Numbered from the stretch's first letter, positions 19,053-30,754 are shown. The stretch: 64,000 nucleotides of DNA from Candidula unifasciata (GCA_905116865.2 CAJHNH020007667.1:299501-363500); one strand, 5' to 3'. Notes: generated by a model from the sequence alone, not told the origin. A program made the numbers and translations.

Positions 19053-20145
19053 TCTTCTTCTTCTTCTTCCCTTCCTCTTTTACCGCTGTGGGTGTCGAGG
19101 GAGATATAAGGTTCTGTTTCTAGCTCTTCTGGCCGCCTCGACCATAGGCACATCGTGCTGTTGTAGAGTTTCTCTGATGTTATCCTTCCATCTTGTTCTT
19201 GGTCTACCTCGTGCTCTACGTCCTTCTTCTCTTTCCATGTATGCTTTGTATGGTATGGTGTCACAAGGCATTCTCTCTAAGTGGGCAAACCATTTCACTT
19301 GCTGTCTTCGTATGTAATCCAGAATTGGTTCTGTGCCGACTTTTTCTCTTATGATCTCATTCCTGATCTTATCTCTTATGGTCACTCCTACAGCCCTTCT
19401 CAGACATCTCATTTCCATGGTTACTAATTTTCTTTTATGATTTGTTGTGAGTGACCATGTCTGGTACTGGTAGCACAGAGTTGGAATAAATATGCTTTGA
19501 ATTAGATGTCTCTTTGTGCTGATTGGGATTGTCTTATGCTGTAAGAGGGGGGCTAGCTGTCCCGATACTTGGCTTGCTTTACTGCATCTAATGTTAATTT
19601 CTTTATCCAATTTCCAATCTTCGGTAAATGTAGTTCCCAGATATTTAAACTCAGATGCCTGTTTAATGCTTTTGCACTCTATTGCTATGTTTAGATCTGT
19701 CTTCTTTTTTCCTATTGACATTACTTCTGTCTTTTCAGTGTTGATTCTCATATTATTTGTTTTACATTCTTCATTCATGGATGTTAGATGTTGTTGCAAT
19801 TTCATGGCTGTATCTGCTATCAAGGCCTGGTCATCTGCAAAGAGTAATTTGTTGATCTTACTAACATTTTCATTCATGGACTTGGCATTCTTGCATATAC
19901 TGTCGATGTAGGTGATAAACAGCAGTGGTGATAAGACACACCCCTGTCTTACTCCAGATGTTACTGTGAATGGATGAGATGTTCCCTGATTTATTCTAAC
20001 TACACTTCTAAAATCCCTGTATAAACTTTTGCACACTTCGATGAGGTGTTCGCTTACTCCATATCTTGCCATTACTTTCCATAATAATTGTCTGTCGACT
20101 GTGTCAAATGCCTTCTCCTGGTCTACGAATGCCACAAATAAGTTC
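19053..20145 (-). pseudogene. LINE reverse transcriptase, 351-codon open frame
   Basis: One open frame on the minus strand, Met 20135 to stop 19080. It starts at motif A (FVDQEKAFDTVDR) and continues with SGVRQGCVLSPLLF, LLFADDQALIA (active site), FKYLGTTFTED, a thumb with CLRRAVGVTIRDKIRNE, and the tail GRPRTRWKDNI. N-terminal RT and endonuclease are lost by 5' truncation. The 3' end is (GAA)n (TTC repeat at about 19053-19072). The intact 1 kb frame implies a fairly recent insertion. In TTC8 intron 3, antisense, about 140 bases before exon 4. Confidence 0.9.
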
Positions 20146-20285
20146 TTATTGTAACAAGGATATTGTCTACCATGATTTTATTCCTGAAGACTCAACAGTT
20201 AACAAGGAAATATATATTGGTATCCTTTGTCGTCTTTTGAAGCTACCTGGTAGACTTGTTAATGTTTTTTGTTTTTTCCACTCAG

Positions 20286-20420
20286 GCTTCAATGCTGTCA
20301 AACCCAGATGGTCCATTCATTAACATTGCCAGACTGAACTTGAACAAATATGCAGCAAGATCTAATTTAGCCAAGGGACTTTTTGAGTATATCTTTCATC
20401 ATGAGAATGATGTGCGCAAT
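20286..20420 (+). CDS. TTC8: TTC8/BBS8 exon 4
   Basis: Residues 149-193, ASMLSNPDGPFINIARLNLN to GLFEYIFHHENDVRN: the conserved start of the TTC8 helical region. Acceptor TTCCACTCAG, donor GTAAGT, both phase 0. Confidence 0.95.
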
Positions 20421-20674
20421 GTAAGTAGCTCCACCTGCCATGTTTCGTATTTACTGAATGTAAATGTCTAATTTCTTCTCAGTGTCCCTGCCGCATGGCA
20501 TTGGTCACAGTGTGTGTCCTCAGCCTTCTGTCATGTATACTGTCAATTTATACAGATGTTCATAAAGGGTCTGAACTTTGTTAACTTAATTTGTATTTAA
20601 CATCATATAAAATGTATTTGTCTGTGTATTTTGTTGCTTTTATTTTTATTGCTTCTTCTCATTTATCTTGACTT

Positions 20675-21420
20675 TCTCTTTTACCACTTCAGGTGTCGAG
20701 GCAGATGTAAGGTTCTACTACTTACTGTTCTGGTCGCCCCGAGCCTGATCAAATGAAACTTTTGTAGAGTTCCTCTGATATTATCTTTCCATGTTGTTCT
20801 TGGTCTGCCTCGTCATCGATGCTCTTGTACTATTTGGTCAATGCTTGTATTGTATGACATAACAAGACATTTGCTCTAAGTAAGCAAACCATTTGTTTTT
20901 GCTGTAAGTGTATGTAATTTAGTACTGATTATGTGCTGGCTTTTCCTCTTATAACTTAATTCCTGATTTGATCTTGTCTGGTCACTCCTGCAGCCTTTCT
21001 CAAACATCTCATATCCCTGGTTACCAGTTTTCTTTTCTGGACTGTTGTGCACATATGGAACTGGTATATGTTTAATACTTTTGCACTCTACTTTTGCTAA
21101 ATTTATTTTCTGCTTCTTTCTTCCTGTTGACAGTACTTCGGTCTTTTCAGTGTTGATCTCTTATTATTATAATTTTTTTTTTACATACTTCATTTTGAAT
21201 ATTATGACTGTCTGCTATCAAAGCTTGATCATCAGCGAAGAGTAATTCATTGATGTTGCTAACATTTTCATTGCTGGGCTTCACATCTTTGCTTATACTG
21301 TTGTCAATGTAGGTGATAAAGAGAGGTGGTTATAAGACCTATCCTTGTTTTACTCCAGTTGTTTCTGTGAGTGGTTTTGATGTTCCCTAATTTATTCAAA
21401 CTACATATTGTTTCAGACTT
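20675..21420 (-). mobile_element. Degraded copy of the 19 kb LINE family
   Basis: Same order of features as 19080-20135 on the minus strand (GAGGCAGATGTAAGGTTCTA tail region, TTTCTCAAACATCTCAT, TCAGCGAAGAGTAATTC for LLFAD), with many stops and indels. Older than the 19 kb copy. In TTC8 intron 4. Confidence 0.75.
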
Positions 21421-21519
21421 ACTAAACGTAAATTTGCTTTGAAAAACCACACAAAAACCCCCTAAAAAATTTGGGGTTGGTTCTGTAACGTCCTGTAAAG
21501 GCCATGCAACTTTTTAGGA

Positions 21520-21690
21520 GAGTCGCTGTCGTGTGGCAGCTAGAGGCTCGCTTGGGTTGGTCCTGGGTTTGGGTCCTGAAGAAGCAAGACATCTTTTTAA
21601 TAAATGACATTGGCTCTCAGATCGACCCAGCCTTGAGTGGGTACCAGGTGTAGTCCTGAGAAGTAAAGGTGGCTGGCCACGTCACTTTTA
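21520..21690 (+). mobile_element. tRNA-derived SINE, family 1, diverged
   Basis: GAGTCGCTGTCGTGTGGC head, GGTTTGGGTCC at the B-box position, then GACCCAGCCTTGAGTGGGTA and CAGTCCTGAGAAGT-like body. Matches 61799-62070 over its first two thirds. Confidence 0.65.
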
Positions 21691-22117
21691 CATGTTAATT
21701 ACAGTCAACTACATTAAACTAGAATAAAATATAACAGTTTGATATCATGCATTTTTCATGTTTATGATATGCAGTTGTGCGGGGCAATGAACAGCTGATA
21801 GATTGGTTGCTGTTGTTCCTCTAGGCAGTGAGCTACTTTAGACATGGTTAAGGTTGTCTGGGATAGTATAGTAGATAGTGCAGAGGAACAGATAGAATAT
21901 CCATACCTGATAGATATTGTGTCTCAGCAGGAAGTAGATAGAAGTTTGGGTACATTCAGCACTGAAGGAAAATACAATAAAATCTTAACACAGATTCCAA
22001 AGGACAGAAAATTTAGTTTCTGTTTCTTCTTTTTCAGCAATCTCTTGTCATGCAGATAATCCACTGCTGGCCATAAACTGGGATGTTATCTCATGGTCTC
22101 TTAGGTTTCCCCAAAGC

Positions 22118-22450
22118 TTATTTGTCAGGTCTACTTAGTGCTGCCACATATTGCTCCACCAAGAGAGGACAGTCTTGCAAGACATGTTCTAGTGTCTGTT
22201 CAGCATGAAGACACTGGCAGAGAGCTGTTTGGCTCATACCTAATTTATATGAGTGTTTGTTAGGTCTGCAGTGTCCAGTGCCTAAGCGAAATACTTTGAC
22301 TTGGTCTGTTCTGTTCAGGTGTTTGAAGAAATCTTTTTCATGGTTATAACCTGTGCTGGTTTTCCAATCTGTTTCTTCTTGGTTTCTTGTCTTATTTATA
22401 CATTTGACTCCCAGCCCAAAAATTATGTTCATCACATCAACCAGCTGTTC
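22118..22450 (-). pseudogene. RNase H LINE C-terminal fragment
   Basis: Minus-strand frame with HLNRTDQVKVFRLGTGHCRP and the Cys-rich end ALCQCLHAEQTLEHVLQDCP. It corresponds to the tail of the plus-strand element at 58960-59100 (RLRTGHYGLR, ACDCGAERQTPGHILQYCP). Truncated on both sides. In TTC8 intron 4. Confidence 0.75.
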
Positions 22451-22749
22451 CAGTTTATCTATAACTAAGTGGGCTAGTATTGTGTGCCCAATGTGCCAGT
22501 CATTACAAAAAAAATGCTTCTTTGTTTTTACTATTTTACCGTTTCACTACTAAGAAACTAAAAGCTAGAAAAGATTGCCATTGTTTATGGCAGGTAAAAA
22601 CTGGTTAATTAGAATATGTTTTTTTTCTCTTCACATTTAAGAATCAAGAAACATAAGCAAGCTTCAAATAGAAACATATTATCAAACCAAATTGCCTTGA
22701 GACAAATAAAATATTTTGGCGCATGAAAAGAAATATTACTTGTTTTCAG

Positions 22750-22835
22750 GCATTAGAGCTGGCGGCACTAGCCACAGAGGCAAGTCAGTTTAATGACTGG
22801 TATTGGAAAGTTGCCCTGGCAAAGTGTTACTACAG
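22750..22835 (+). CDS. TTC8: TTC8/BBS8 exon 5
   Basis: Residues 194-222, ALELAALATEASQFNDWYWK to LAKCYY plus a split Arg codon (AG|A). This begins the TPR array; WYWKVALAKCYYRLGMY is a TPR helix. Acceptor TGTTTTCAG, donor GTATTT. Confidence 0.94.
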
Positions 22836-22929
22836 GTATTTGTGTAATGGTGTTAGCTGTCTGATGCTATTCTGCTGATGTGTGTACATATATATATATT
22901 TTTATATATGTTTTTTTTTTAGTCCTTGG

Positions 22930-23300
22930 TTGTTTTTATATATGTCTTCTTCTTCTTCTTCTTTACGTCCTCTTTTACCACTTCGGGTGTCGAGGGAGAT
23001 ATAAGGTATTGCTTCATGCTCTTTTGGCTGATTGACCATAGACACATCGTGATGTTATCTTTCCATCTTGTTCTTGGTCTACCTCTTGTTCTACATCCTT
23101 CTCCACTTTTGGTATATGCCTTGTATGGTATAGCATCAGAAGGCATTCTCTCCAAGTGAGCAAACCATTTGATTTGCTATCTTTGTATGTAATTTAGAAT
23201 TGGTTCTGTGCCTTCTTTATCTCATATGACCTTATTTCTGATTTGGTTTCTTCTGGTCACTCCTACAGTCTTTCTCAGACACATCATTTCTATCTATATG
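22930..23300 (-). mobile_element. LINE 3' end, family of the 19 kb copy
   Basis: (TTC)n at 22948-22962 is the 3' tail. The minus strand reads GRPRTRWKDNI and MERMPSDAIPYKAYTKS, the same C-terminus as at 19080-19300. 5' truncated. A TGTG microsatellite follows at 23311-23330. Confidence 0.8.
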
Positions 23301-23689
23301 TACGTATGTATGTGTGTGTGTGTGTGTGTGCGTGCGTGCGTGTGGTTTTTTTAATTTTTTAATTTATTTATTTATTTATTTATAAGTAAAGAACATTTTT
23401 ATGCCATTGGCCCAATGGGCTTACAGTGCTAGACCTAGTTTTTTTAAAAAGACAAATCGGCACTTGATGGGTGAGGGGGGTAACATCATGACAGCTGCAT
23501 TTACTTCCCAGGATCCACCTGAATGCAGATTTTGAACCATAAACCTGTTTCTCCCTCAACACCTGAGGTGGTAATGAGGAAGTGAAGAAGAAGAAACAAT
23601 TTTCTTTTTACAGAGAGAACAGGATTTAGTTGAAATATGGTTTTGTTTCCACCGTAGCATCTATTATGCAAGTGGTGATCGTGTTCATT

Positions 23690-23945
23690 TTAACGTTTTA
23701 TGTCCCAGGCAACACACAAAATTTGATTTAGGCGTATCAGCCATGTGCACCTGTGGAAAGATGCCCCAGCCAGAATTTGGTACGTTAAGGCACACATTTT
23801 GCCCAGAAAGAACAACAGTGGAAAGTAAACTCTATGGACCACTGAATGAACTAAAAATGACATTGGCATATATATGAGAGACAAAATTGCTGATATAGAC
23901 AACTTATTTCAGACGAATGAAAGAAGAAAAAGAAGAAGGATTGGT
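23690..23945 (+). mobile_element. LINE 3' end with Cys motif and GAA tail
   Basis: AFDLGVSAMCTCGKMPQP-like plus-strand reading, then CCAGAAAGAACAACAGTGGA and a GAAGAAAAAGAAGAAG tail. The same segment recurs at 31245-31470, so this is a repeated 3' end, not an exon. Confidence 0.65.
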
Positions 23946-24447
23946 TGTTATTTTATAGCTAGTATTCTATTGTTCCTTTATTTATGTGTTTTTTCTGCAT
24001 AATTTTTTTCTCTTCTTGTTTTATAGTTATTCACATGATTATCTTTGTGGGGACTGGTGGCCAGGTCCCCCCACCCCCTTTTTTTTTGTTTGGGGGTTTG
24101 TCTATAAGGGCTTCCACTAACACATCAAACTGTTTCTGTATGTGTATTTTTCCCTCCCTTCCCTCTCCATTAAAGCTTCAAAGTCACAGTTCAGTCGATT
24201 AATTTCTACAGGGTAAGAGTAACTAGTCTCACATTAACTCTCCCTAGTTGCTTCTTATGGCATGCATAGTAGGCTAAAGTGTTTACTTTTGTCTGCTTCA
24301 CTTATGGGTCCCTGTAACATATTGGTGAGATCTTTATTTCTGTAGTAATACATTTTTTTGGAGCTGTATAATGTTGACTAGAATTTAAAAAAAAAAAATC
24401 GTTATCTGTGAAAAGACATTAAAATCTTGTATGTTCAAAAATTTCAG

Positions 24448-24646
24448 ACTAGGTATGTACAGAGATGCAGAGAAGCAACTTCGTTCTTCACTAAAGACTG
24501 ATGAAGTGATTGATGCCTACCTTTACCTGGCCAAAGTTTACTGCCGATTGGACCAGCCTTTGGCGGCCATTGAGGTGTACCAACAGGCCTTGAATCAGTT
24601 TCCAGGAGAAACTGCTTTGCTTATAGGCATCGCCAGAATTCATGAG
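24448..24646 (+). CDS. TTC8: TTC8/BBS8 exon 6
   Basis: Residues 222-288, LGMYRDAEKQLRSSL, YLYLAKVYCRLDQPLAAIEV, ALNQFPGETALLIGIARIHE. Two TPR units. Acceptor AATTTCAG. The donor is GTTTTA, weak at positions +3 to +6 but fixed by phase and by family alignment (ARIHE followed by exon 7 GMDKM). Confidence 0.93.
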
Positions 24647-24699
24647 GTTTTAGATTTTGTTTTCATAGAATATCATAGATTGCAAAAGGAATAAAATAA

Positions 24700-25480
24700 T
24701 TGTTATCAAAGATTGAAACTGAATACTGTATTATCTAATTCTGTGTGAATTCATCTACAGATAATCCATTGAGAAGGTACTGACAACGGATGACTGTTTA
24801 AGGCCTTTAGCGGGTCCCTAGAAAAAACCTATTGTTCTTGATACGAGAGCAGAAATAATTCTGGACTGGCTCAGAACACAATATAAGGACTTTCATAAGT
24901 ATTAATTATTTTGAACATGATGTAAAGGCAGTTGACAGAAATGCTAAAATTTGTATGGAAGTATCTACTGGTACCTAGCGAATGTGAAATTTATAGCAGT
25001 GCATATTTGTACCATCGTCCTTACCCACAAAGGACTGCAGGTTATACCTGGCTCTCTAGCCATTATGGGTTCCCTAATTACTATATTTTATTTAGAAGTT
25101 GAATGGGCTGTCTGTGGTCTGCCTTGTTGGTCTGCCATCCAGACTGATATTTATTAATTTTTTTAAATCTCAGGGTGGAAAACTTTCAGGTAGCATTCAG
25201 AAAAAAGTGGGGGGGGGGGGGAGAACCAATCAATTGATTGTTAGTATCATGTCCTTGCCATAGCACCCTAAGGTGGGAGAGAAAGACTGAGAGAGCTAAA
25301 GCACGTGAAGAAGAAACAGATTAATAATTTAGGGAGGACATGGGCAGAGCAGCAGGAGAGGCAAAAGATACTTGGCATTGATTGACTGAGGGCCTATGCA
25401 ACAAAAGGGAACAATGGGAGAAAAACCCATCTGGTACCCTGCAACTTTAAAATTAACAGCATAAAATATTCTGTCATGAT
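24700..25480. other. Intron 6, no repeat recognised
   Basis: One G-homopolymer (about 25209-25221). I see no exon, RNA gene or known repeat; frames of 60-70 residues lack any motif. Confidence 0.35.
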
Positions 25481-25489
25481 AAAACCATC

Positions 25490-26350
25490 ATCATCATCAT
25501 CATTATCATCATAAACCACTTCTGCCGTTAAGTGGCGTGGGGAGGAATAATTTGCGATCCAGTGCACGTTGGCTGCCACTGGCTATTGTCATGCGGTGAA
25601 GGCGTAGAGTGTCTTTAATGTTGTCGATCCATGTTTTCCGTGGCCGTCCTCTTGCTCTTGTAGCTGATCTTCTGAGATGTAGTGCTTGTGATGGTATTTG
25701 ATCTTGCGGCATTCTAACAAGTTGGCCAAACCACTTGATCTACTGTTTCTCTATGAATCTAGTACAAGGTGTCATTCCCACAATTTGCCTGATAGTTTCA
25801 TAATTCACTCAATCTCGGATGGTTAGGTCGAGTGAATAATGAAACTATCAGGCAAATTGTGGGAACGACACCTTGTCCTAGATTCATCGAGAAATATTGT
25901 TACTAACTTTAGGTTACCAATGTCAGACTTGGACATTAACAAAAGAACATGAGAGAAAACTAACGACCTGTGAGATGAGATGTTTGAGAACGATTAGGAA
26001 TAACACCAAAATATATCCAGTGAGAAACGATGCGATCTCAGGAACTGTTGGAACAACACCTATTGCCAAATTTATTGAGGCAAAGATTGAAATGATGTGG
26101 CCATCTTATGAGAATGAAACCATCGATGCCAGCAGCAAGAGCGTACAACCTGAAAATCGAAACACTAAGAGGCAGAAGATGACCGAGAATAAGATGGATC
26201 AAAAGAGTCCCTGGCACAGTGAGAATGCATAACATCACGGCATATCAAGTGACTGAGCGCATCTTGGCTCGACTGCCGATCGTCTGATGAACTGCGATGC
26301 CTAGCGGCATAAGCAGATTTCGACAAAAGAAAGAAGAAAAAGAAGACCAA
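25490..26350. mobile_element. Two LINE 3' fragments facing each other (inverted)
   Basis: The minus strand at 25712-25509 reads GRPRKTWIDNIKDTLRLHRM. The plus strand at 25831-26340 reads RVNNETIRQIVGTTP, then YQCQTWTLTKEHERKLTTCEMRCLR (same family as 19 kb). Their facing ends form an inverted repeat of about 65 bases, 25743-25806 against 25831-25897, differing at about six places, with a spacer of some 25 bases. In TTC8 intron 6. Confidence 0.8.
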
Positions 26351-26483
26351 GGAAAATGGTGCAGTGTGCAGCTTGAATGCTTTTACTGATATATGCCTAG
26401 ATGTTAATGACATTTCTGCAAATAGAGGCTATGTTTTTATGTTGAAAATGACTGTCATTGAATGTTATTTGATTTTTGTTCAG

Positions 26484-26623
26484 GGGATGGATAAAATGGA
26501 AGAGGCTGTGAAGTTCTACAAGGAAGTATTGAAGTTTGACAGCATGAATGTGGAATCCATTGCCTGTATTGCCACCCATCACTTCTACTCTGACCAGCCA
26601 GAAATAGCCCTCAAGTTTTATAG
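26484..26623 (+). CDS. TTC8: TTC8/BBS8 exon 7
   Basis: Residues 289-335, GMDKMEEAVKFYKEVLKFDS, VESIACIATHHFYSDQPEIA, LKFY plus a split Arg. HFYSDQPEIAL is one of the most conserved strings of TTC8. Acceptor TTTTGTTCAG, donor GTAATT. Confidence 0.95.
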
Positions 26624-26894
26624 GTAATTCCATTTGTTCACCATTGTGTTGTAGTTTACAGCTAGACTATCATATCTGTGCTTTTCAGCTCCATGTATCC
26701 AATTTTAGCAAACCACTAATTACCATATTTTTCAGTGTATAAGACGCCTCAGTGTATTAGAAGACTCCTATTTTTTAGCCCAAAATTAAGACATAAATAT
26801 CGTATTCACATTCTGTGCTTAAGATCCACAATTTTAAATTTAAAGAATTTAGGAAAACATATCATCTTATACACAGAGAAATTTGGTGGTCATC

Positions 26895-27000
26895 TTTTAG
26901 GACATGCTTGTTAGGGGAGAGTGAGTCCGTCCGTCCCCCCCCCCCCCCACCCCCCAATGGTTCCTGGAATCCATTTGGGGTTTAACTGTTATTTCCCCAT
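26895..27000 (-). mobile_element. (GAA)n-type SINE head with poly-C
   Basis: A C-run of about 14 (26937-26950), then ACCCCCCAATGG and CTGGAATCCATTTGGGG, the SINE head on the minus strand. Confidence 0.5.
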
Positions 27001-27004
27001 CTGA

Positions 27005-27670
27005 GAGTTTCTGTGGTAGAGTGGTTAAACCTTTGACTTTGTTCTCTGAAGGTTGTGGATTCAGTTTTGGACTCTATTTTGCAAGTGCAGGTGTTTCAGA
27101 GGTCCCTGGGGGTCATCATTGGAGCTATGGAGTTTATGCTCTCAGAAGGTGAACAGAAGCACTGATGAAAGAGACTGACCTATATGCCTGATAAAAGAGA
27201 CTGACCCTTATGCCTTTTCCCTATCTGCTGAGGAAGTCTGAGCACCTGTGTGTGTGGCAGGAAGTCTGAGCACCTGTGTGTGTGGCAGAAACTCTGAGCA
27301 CCAGTGTGTGTGGCAGGAGAAAATTGAAGCCTGCGTCTAGTTGTCAAAGAGTTAATACTATCAGACCAGTGGGAAATTGTGGAAATGACTAAGAAATCTT
27401 TCTTTTCTTCTTCCTGTTAACATCTGTAGACCCTAATGATAAGGCATAGTTGTTCATTCACTTCTACACTTTGGCTTCATTGCAGGACTTGAGTGTTCAT
27501 CGTGGCACCTTTTAGTTCACGGGTGCAATTTTTACAGAGGTCCCTGGAGATCATCAGCTATGGAGATTATGCTCTGTGACGCTCCCAGCAGGCAGCTCGC
27601 GGTCTGAGGAGAGATTCTGAGCCATATGGGATGAAACTCTTTGCAATGAACTCAATCCTCGCACCTTTAC
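27005..27670 (+). mobile_element. Two tRNA-derived SINE family 2 copies around a 28-bp minisatellite
   Basis: Copy 1 (about 27010-27165): GTGGTAGAGTGGTTAAACC (A box region), GAAGGTTGTGGATTC, TTTCAGAGGTCCCTGGGGGT. Copy 2 (27480-27670): TTTTTACAGAGGTCCCTGGA, TGCTCTGTGACGCTC, GGCAGCTCGCGG. Between them three 28-base units, GAAGTCTGAGCACCTGTGTG type, lie at 27231, 27259 and 27287. Confidence 0.7.
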
Positions 27671-27684
27671 CTTTACTTGAGTAT

Positions 27685-27790
27685 TGTGTAGACATTAGTT
27701 TTACACATCTGGCTTATTTGAGTATAGACTCTTGGTTTCCCGCCTCTCAAACAGATGCACTCCAACTTTGAAGAAAATGATCCTATCTGT
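27685..27790 (-). mobile_element. (GAA)n-type SINE fragment, minus strand
   Basis: GTAGACATTAGTTTTACACATC, TAGACTCTTGGTTTCCCGCC and CAGATGCACTCC match the middle of the 63520-63807 SINE. Confidence 0.55.
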
Positions 27791-27929
27791 ATTGGCCAGG
27801 CTGGAAACCTGTTTCTGGGATAACCTTGGAGAGATGGAGATAGGTCTTGACTAGTATGAGTCCCATTTCTGGTGTACCACCATGAGTGATTCAGCATCTC
27901 AACGTCCCACTTTGAGGATTAGTTAGTTA

Positions 27930-28205
27930 GTTAGTAAGTTAATTAGTCTTTCCTCTTGAGCCTATGGTGGTGCATAGGTCAGAGGTCATAGCTCTCCATG
28001 TCTGGCAGTTCCTTGTCACCTGTTTTAGGTCTTGGATGTTTATTAGTCCCATGGCTGAGCCTTTCCTGATAATTGTTCTATGCAGGGTCTCTCTTGGTCT
28101 TCCCTGTATTTTTCCTTCCGGTGTCAATATGAGGGCTTGGTGGGAGATTCTGGTCTTATCCCTTCTGAGTGAGTGGCTGATGTAGTTCCATGGCACTTTC
28201 TTGTA
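27930..28205 (-). mobile_element. RTE-like LINE 3' tail
   Basis: The minus strand reads WNYISHSLRRDKTRISHQAL, EGKIQGRPRETLHRTI and RGKTN, the usual GRPRxTW-type tail of RTE-like LINEs. 5' truncated. In TTC8 intron 7. Confidence 0.75.
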
Positions 28206-28392
28206 AAAGAATTGAAGTCATCATATTATTTTTAGAATTTGGAGATACCAGCTCTAGATTGCTGGCTGCATTTGGAAGAGAATGCATTCTCATTTCATTT
28301 TATGAATCATGATTTGAAATTCTGATGACATTTCTATCTTGACCAATGCATGAAGTACATACAAGATTGATTAAAGACACTTACTGAGAAGT

Positions 28393-29270
28393 CTAAACAT
28401 TCATAAAGTAGTGTTTGGAGGGCTTGGCATGAGTTGATTTAATGCTGATGCTCCAGTGAGGGATAAAAGACAGCAGAATAAAGAGATGATATATTGTAGC
28501 CTTTTTGTTTTGTTTTGTTTTTGCAGGCAACTGATACATTGAAAATTGTTGTGCGTTGCTTTCTGTTGAGTCTGCTGATGTAGTCTTGTGGATGTTTAAT
28601 GTTGGTTTGTTCTCTCCACAGCTCCTTGTATTTTCCTTTGATAAATGTTCTGATTGCTGGTAATGACAATGAATGGCTGTGTTGTTTCTTTTTTGTTCCA
28701 TTTTTTGCAAGTCTGTCCACAAACTCATTTCCTGGTATGCCCCAGTAAGACGGGATCCACAGGAGAAAGACTGGTTGTTTTCTGAGTCTGTTTAGCTGGC
28801 AGGTCAATTCTCTCGGCATCTTGTCTCATGGATCCCCTTGAGTCACCTGGAGGACTGACATGCAGTCACAGAGGAGAACAATTTTGCTGTTTTTAATGTT
28901 GATTTCCTCAAGCACTTTGGTTGCATCAATAATTGCTTATTGCTCTGAAGTTTGTTGAGAGTTTCCCAGATGCACATGATGTTTCCACCGTGGTTCCATC
29001 TTGCAGCATGATGACCGAACTAGCTCCTCCAGTTATTGCTGCTTCCTTCAATGATCCATCGGTGTGTACATCTGTCCATTTGGGTTTTGGTAAGAATTGG
29101 ACATGATCCAGGGTCCTTGCATGCAGTTCTAGGTCAAATTCTTCAGCCTTTGTCTATGCCTGGATTATTGTTGTCACTGTATAGTTTTAGGCTGTAGGAC
29201 TATGTTGTATGTGTGGATCATTTCCCACATTGAAGGGTCTTTAGGAAGGATGTCATTTATGTAATATTGT
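28393..29270 (-). mobile_element. RNase H LINE fragment
   Basis: Minus-strand RNase H C-terminal half at 28819-28439: LLWIPSYWGIPGNEFVDRLA, with His and the last Asp of the active site in context, and LNRKQRTTIF. Upstream (28820-29270) it decays, with stops. It ends 30 bases before TTC8 exon 8. Confidence 0.75.
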
Positions 29271-29299
29271 TTTATTTTACACTAAAATGTTTGTTTCAG

Positions 29300-29474
29300 A
29301 CGTCTTCTACAGATGGGTGTGCACAACTCTGAGATTTTCAACAATCTTGGCCTGTGCTGCTTTTACTCACAACAATATGATATGACCTTGACATGTTTTG
29401 AGCGTGCCCTGGCATTAGCCGAGGATGACATTGTCTTGGGGGATGTCTGGTACAACATTGGCCATGTTGCTGTG
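29300..29474 (+). CDS. TTC8: TTC8/BBS8 exon 8
   Basis: Residues 335-393, RLLQMGVHNSEIFNNLGLCC, FYSQQYDMTLTCFERALALA, DVWYNIGHVAV. Two TPRs with near-invariant NNLGLCCFY and YDMTL. Acceptor TTTGTTTCAG, donor GTAAGT. Confidence 0.96.
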
Positions 29475-29914
29475 GTAAGTTAACCTTTTAAGATATTTGA
29501 CTTAGCATTGACCACAGAATCTAGCTGGGCATTTTTCCAAACAGCGTTCCATTATGCTGTAAAAAATCACAGCTCATGTTGAGTGTGACTAGCAAGATCA
29601 GTTTGTGTTAAGAAGAATTCAAGACCAGCTGAGGCCAGGGATGAAGTTCCTCCTCTCCTTAACACAAAGCCTGGGCAGTATTGCAGAGACCATGTGTTGC
29701 CTATGACCTCTCCTTCTCTTGGCCTAACCTATTTTGTTAACTCTGAATACAAAAATGACCACAAGGTCAGAGTTAGTTGAAGTAATTCTATGGGAAAGAG
29801 TGACCATGCAGTTTAAGTCAGTTAAAGAATTCCACAGTTGTTAGCAAATCCTGACTAACAGCTTCTGATAGACTAACAGTCACATACTATCTTTGTGTAC
29901 TTCTTGAATTTGGT

Positions 29915-30090
29915 CAGAGGAGTCATGATAGCCCATTGGCAAGATGCTTGCCTGCCATCCCTAAGGTCTTTGTTTCAGATCTACATGAGGCCTGATTTTT
30001 ATGTGATTGAATTTGTCTTCCAGGTCGATTCTGGAAATATCTTTTGAAGTAAATTTGGCCAGTATCATGTTGACCACATCATATATATGT
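29915..30090 (+). mobile_element. Possible tRNA-derived SINE, family 1, strongly diverged
   Basis: GAGTCATGATAGCCCATTGG resembles an A-box head and AAGGTCTTTGTTTCAGATC sits at the B-box distance. The body is only weakly like family 1 (GTATCATGTTGACCACATCA). Low certainty. Confidence 0.4.
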
Positions 30091-30469
30091 GTAGCATATT
30101 TGAAAGTGATGTAATCATATTTTTTCATAATTGTTGTTTTCTTTCTTGTATATCTGCTGTTATACATTTTTATTAGTATGAAAGAATTAAACAATGGATA
30201 ATATACATCATGAAAGAGTACACAGGCAGACTGGCAATGCCACGATATCAGCGAGTCAACCAGTGGGTCAAGTTGACATCATGAACATGTTAAAGAGCCT
30301 GGCTTCTTCTTCTTCTTCTTCTCCTCCTCCTCCTCCTCCCACTCTTCCTCCTTTCTTGCAGACAGTTTGACAACATGGCATATAAGATTAGCTGTGACAG
30401 AATTGATTAAAAGTACACAAGACAGAGGGTTAGCATGTTAAAAGGGGTGTTGCCAGATTAGAGCACTAG

Positions 30470-30615
30470 GCAGGAAGCAAAAGAAGAATGAGAAACCAAC
30501 ACAAAACTCATGTCCTGAGCCACTACACGCTGAAGGATTTACTGAGGAGGGAATCTGAGCACTTATGGAGTAAATGGTTCGATGCACAATGAGGATAATC
30601 TGTGGACTAACTAAC
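30470..30615 (+). mobile_element. RNase H LINE 3' end, plus strand
   Basis: AGAAACCAACACAAAACTC, GAGCCACTACACGCTGAAGG and ATGAGGATAATCTGTGGACT are the complement of the 3' tail at 14460-14620. Truncated. Confidence 0.6.
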
Positions 30616-30754
30616 TAAGGCAAAAGGTTGTGGATAGACATCACTATGAATGGCACATGGCATGAGTTATAAGAAGAAGATCCCACAGAACTTCTGTGAC
30701 TTTTGATGTTGCTGAGATTATAGGATTAAAGAGGAAGAGAACAATCTCTTAAGC

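Noticed and set aside
23690..23945. Conserved exon (reading SAMCTCGKMPQP)
   Set aside because: The same segment recurs at 31245-31470 and belongs to a LINE 3' end with a GAA tail.
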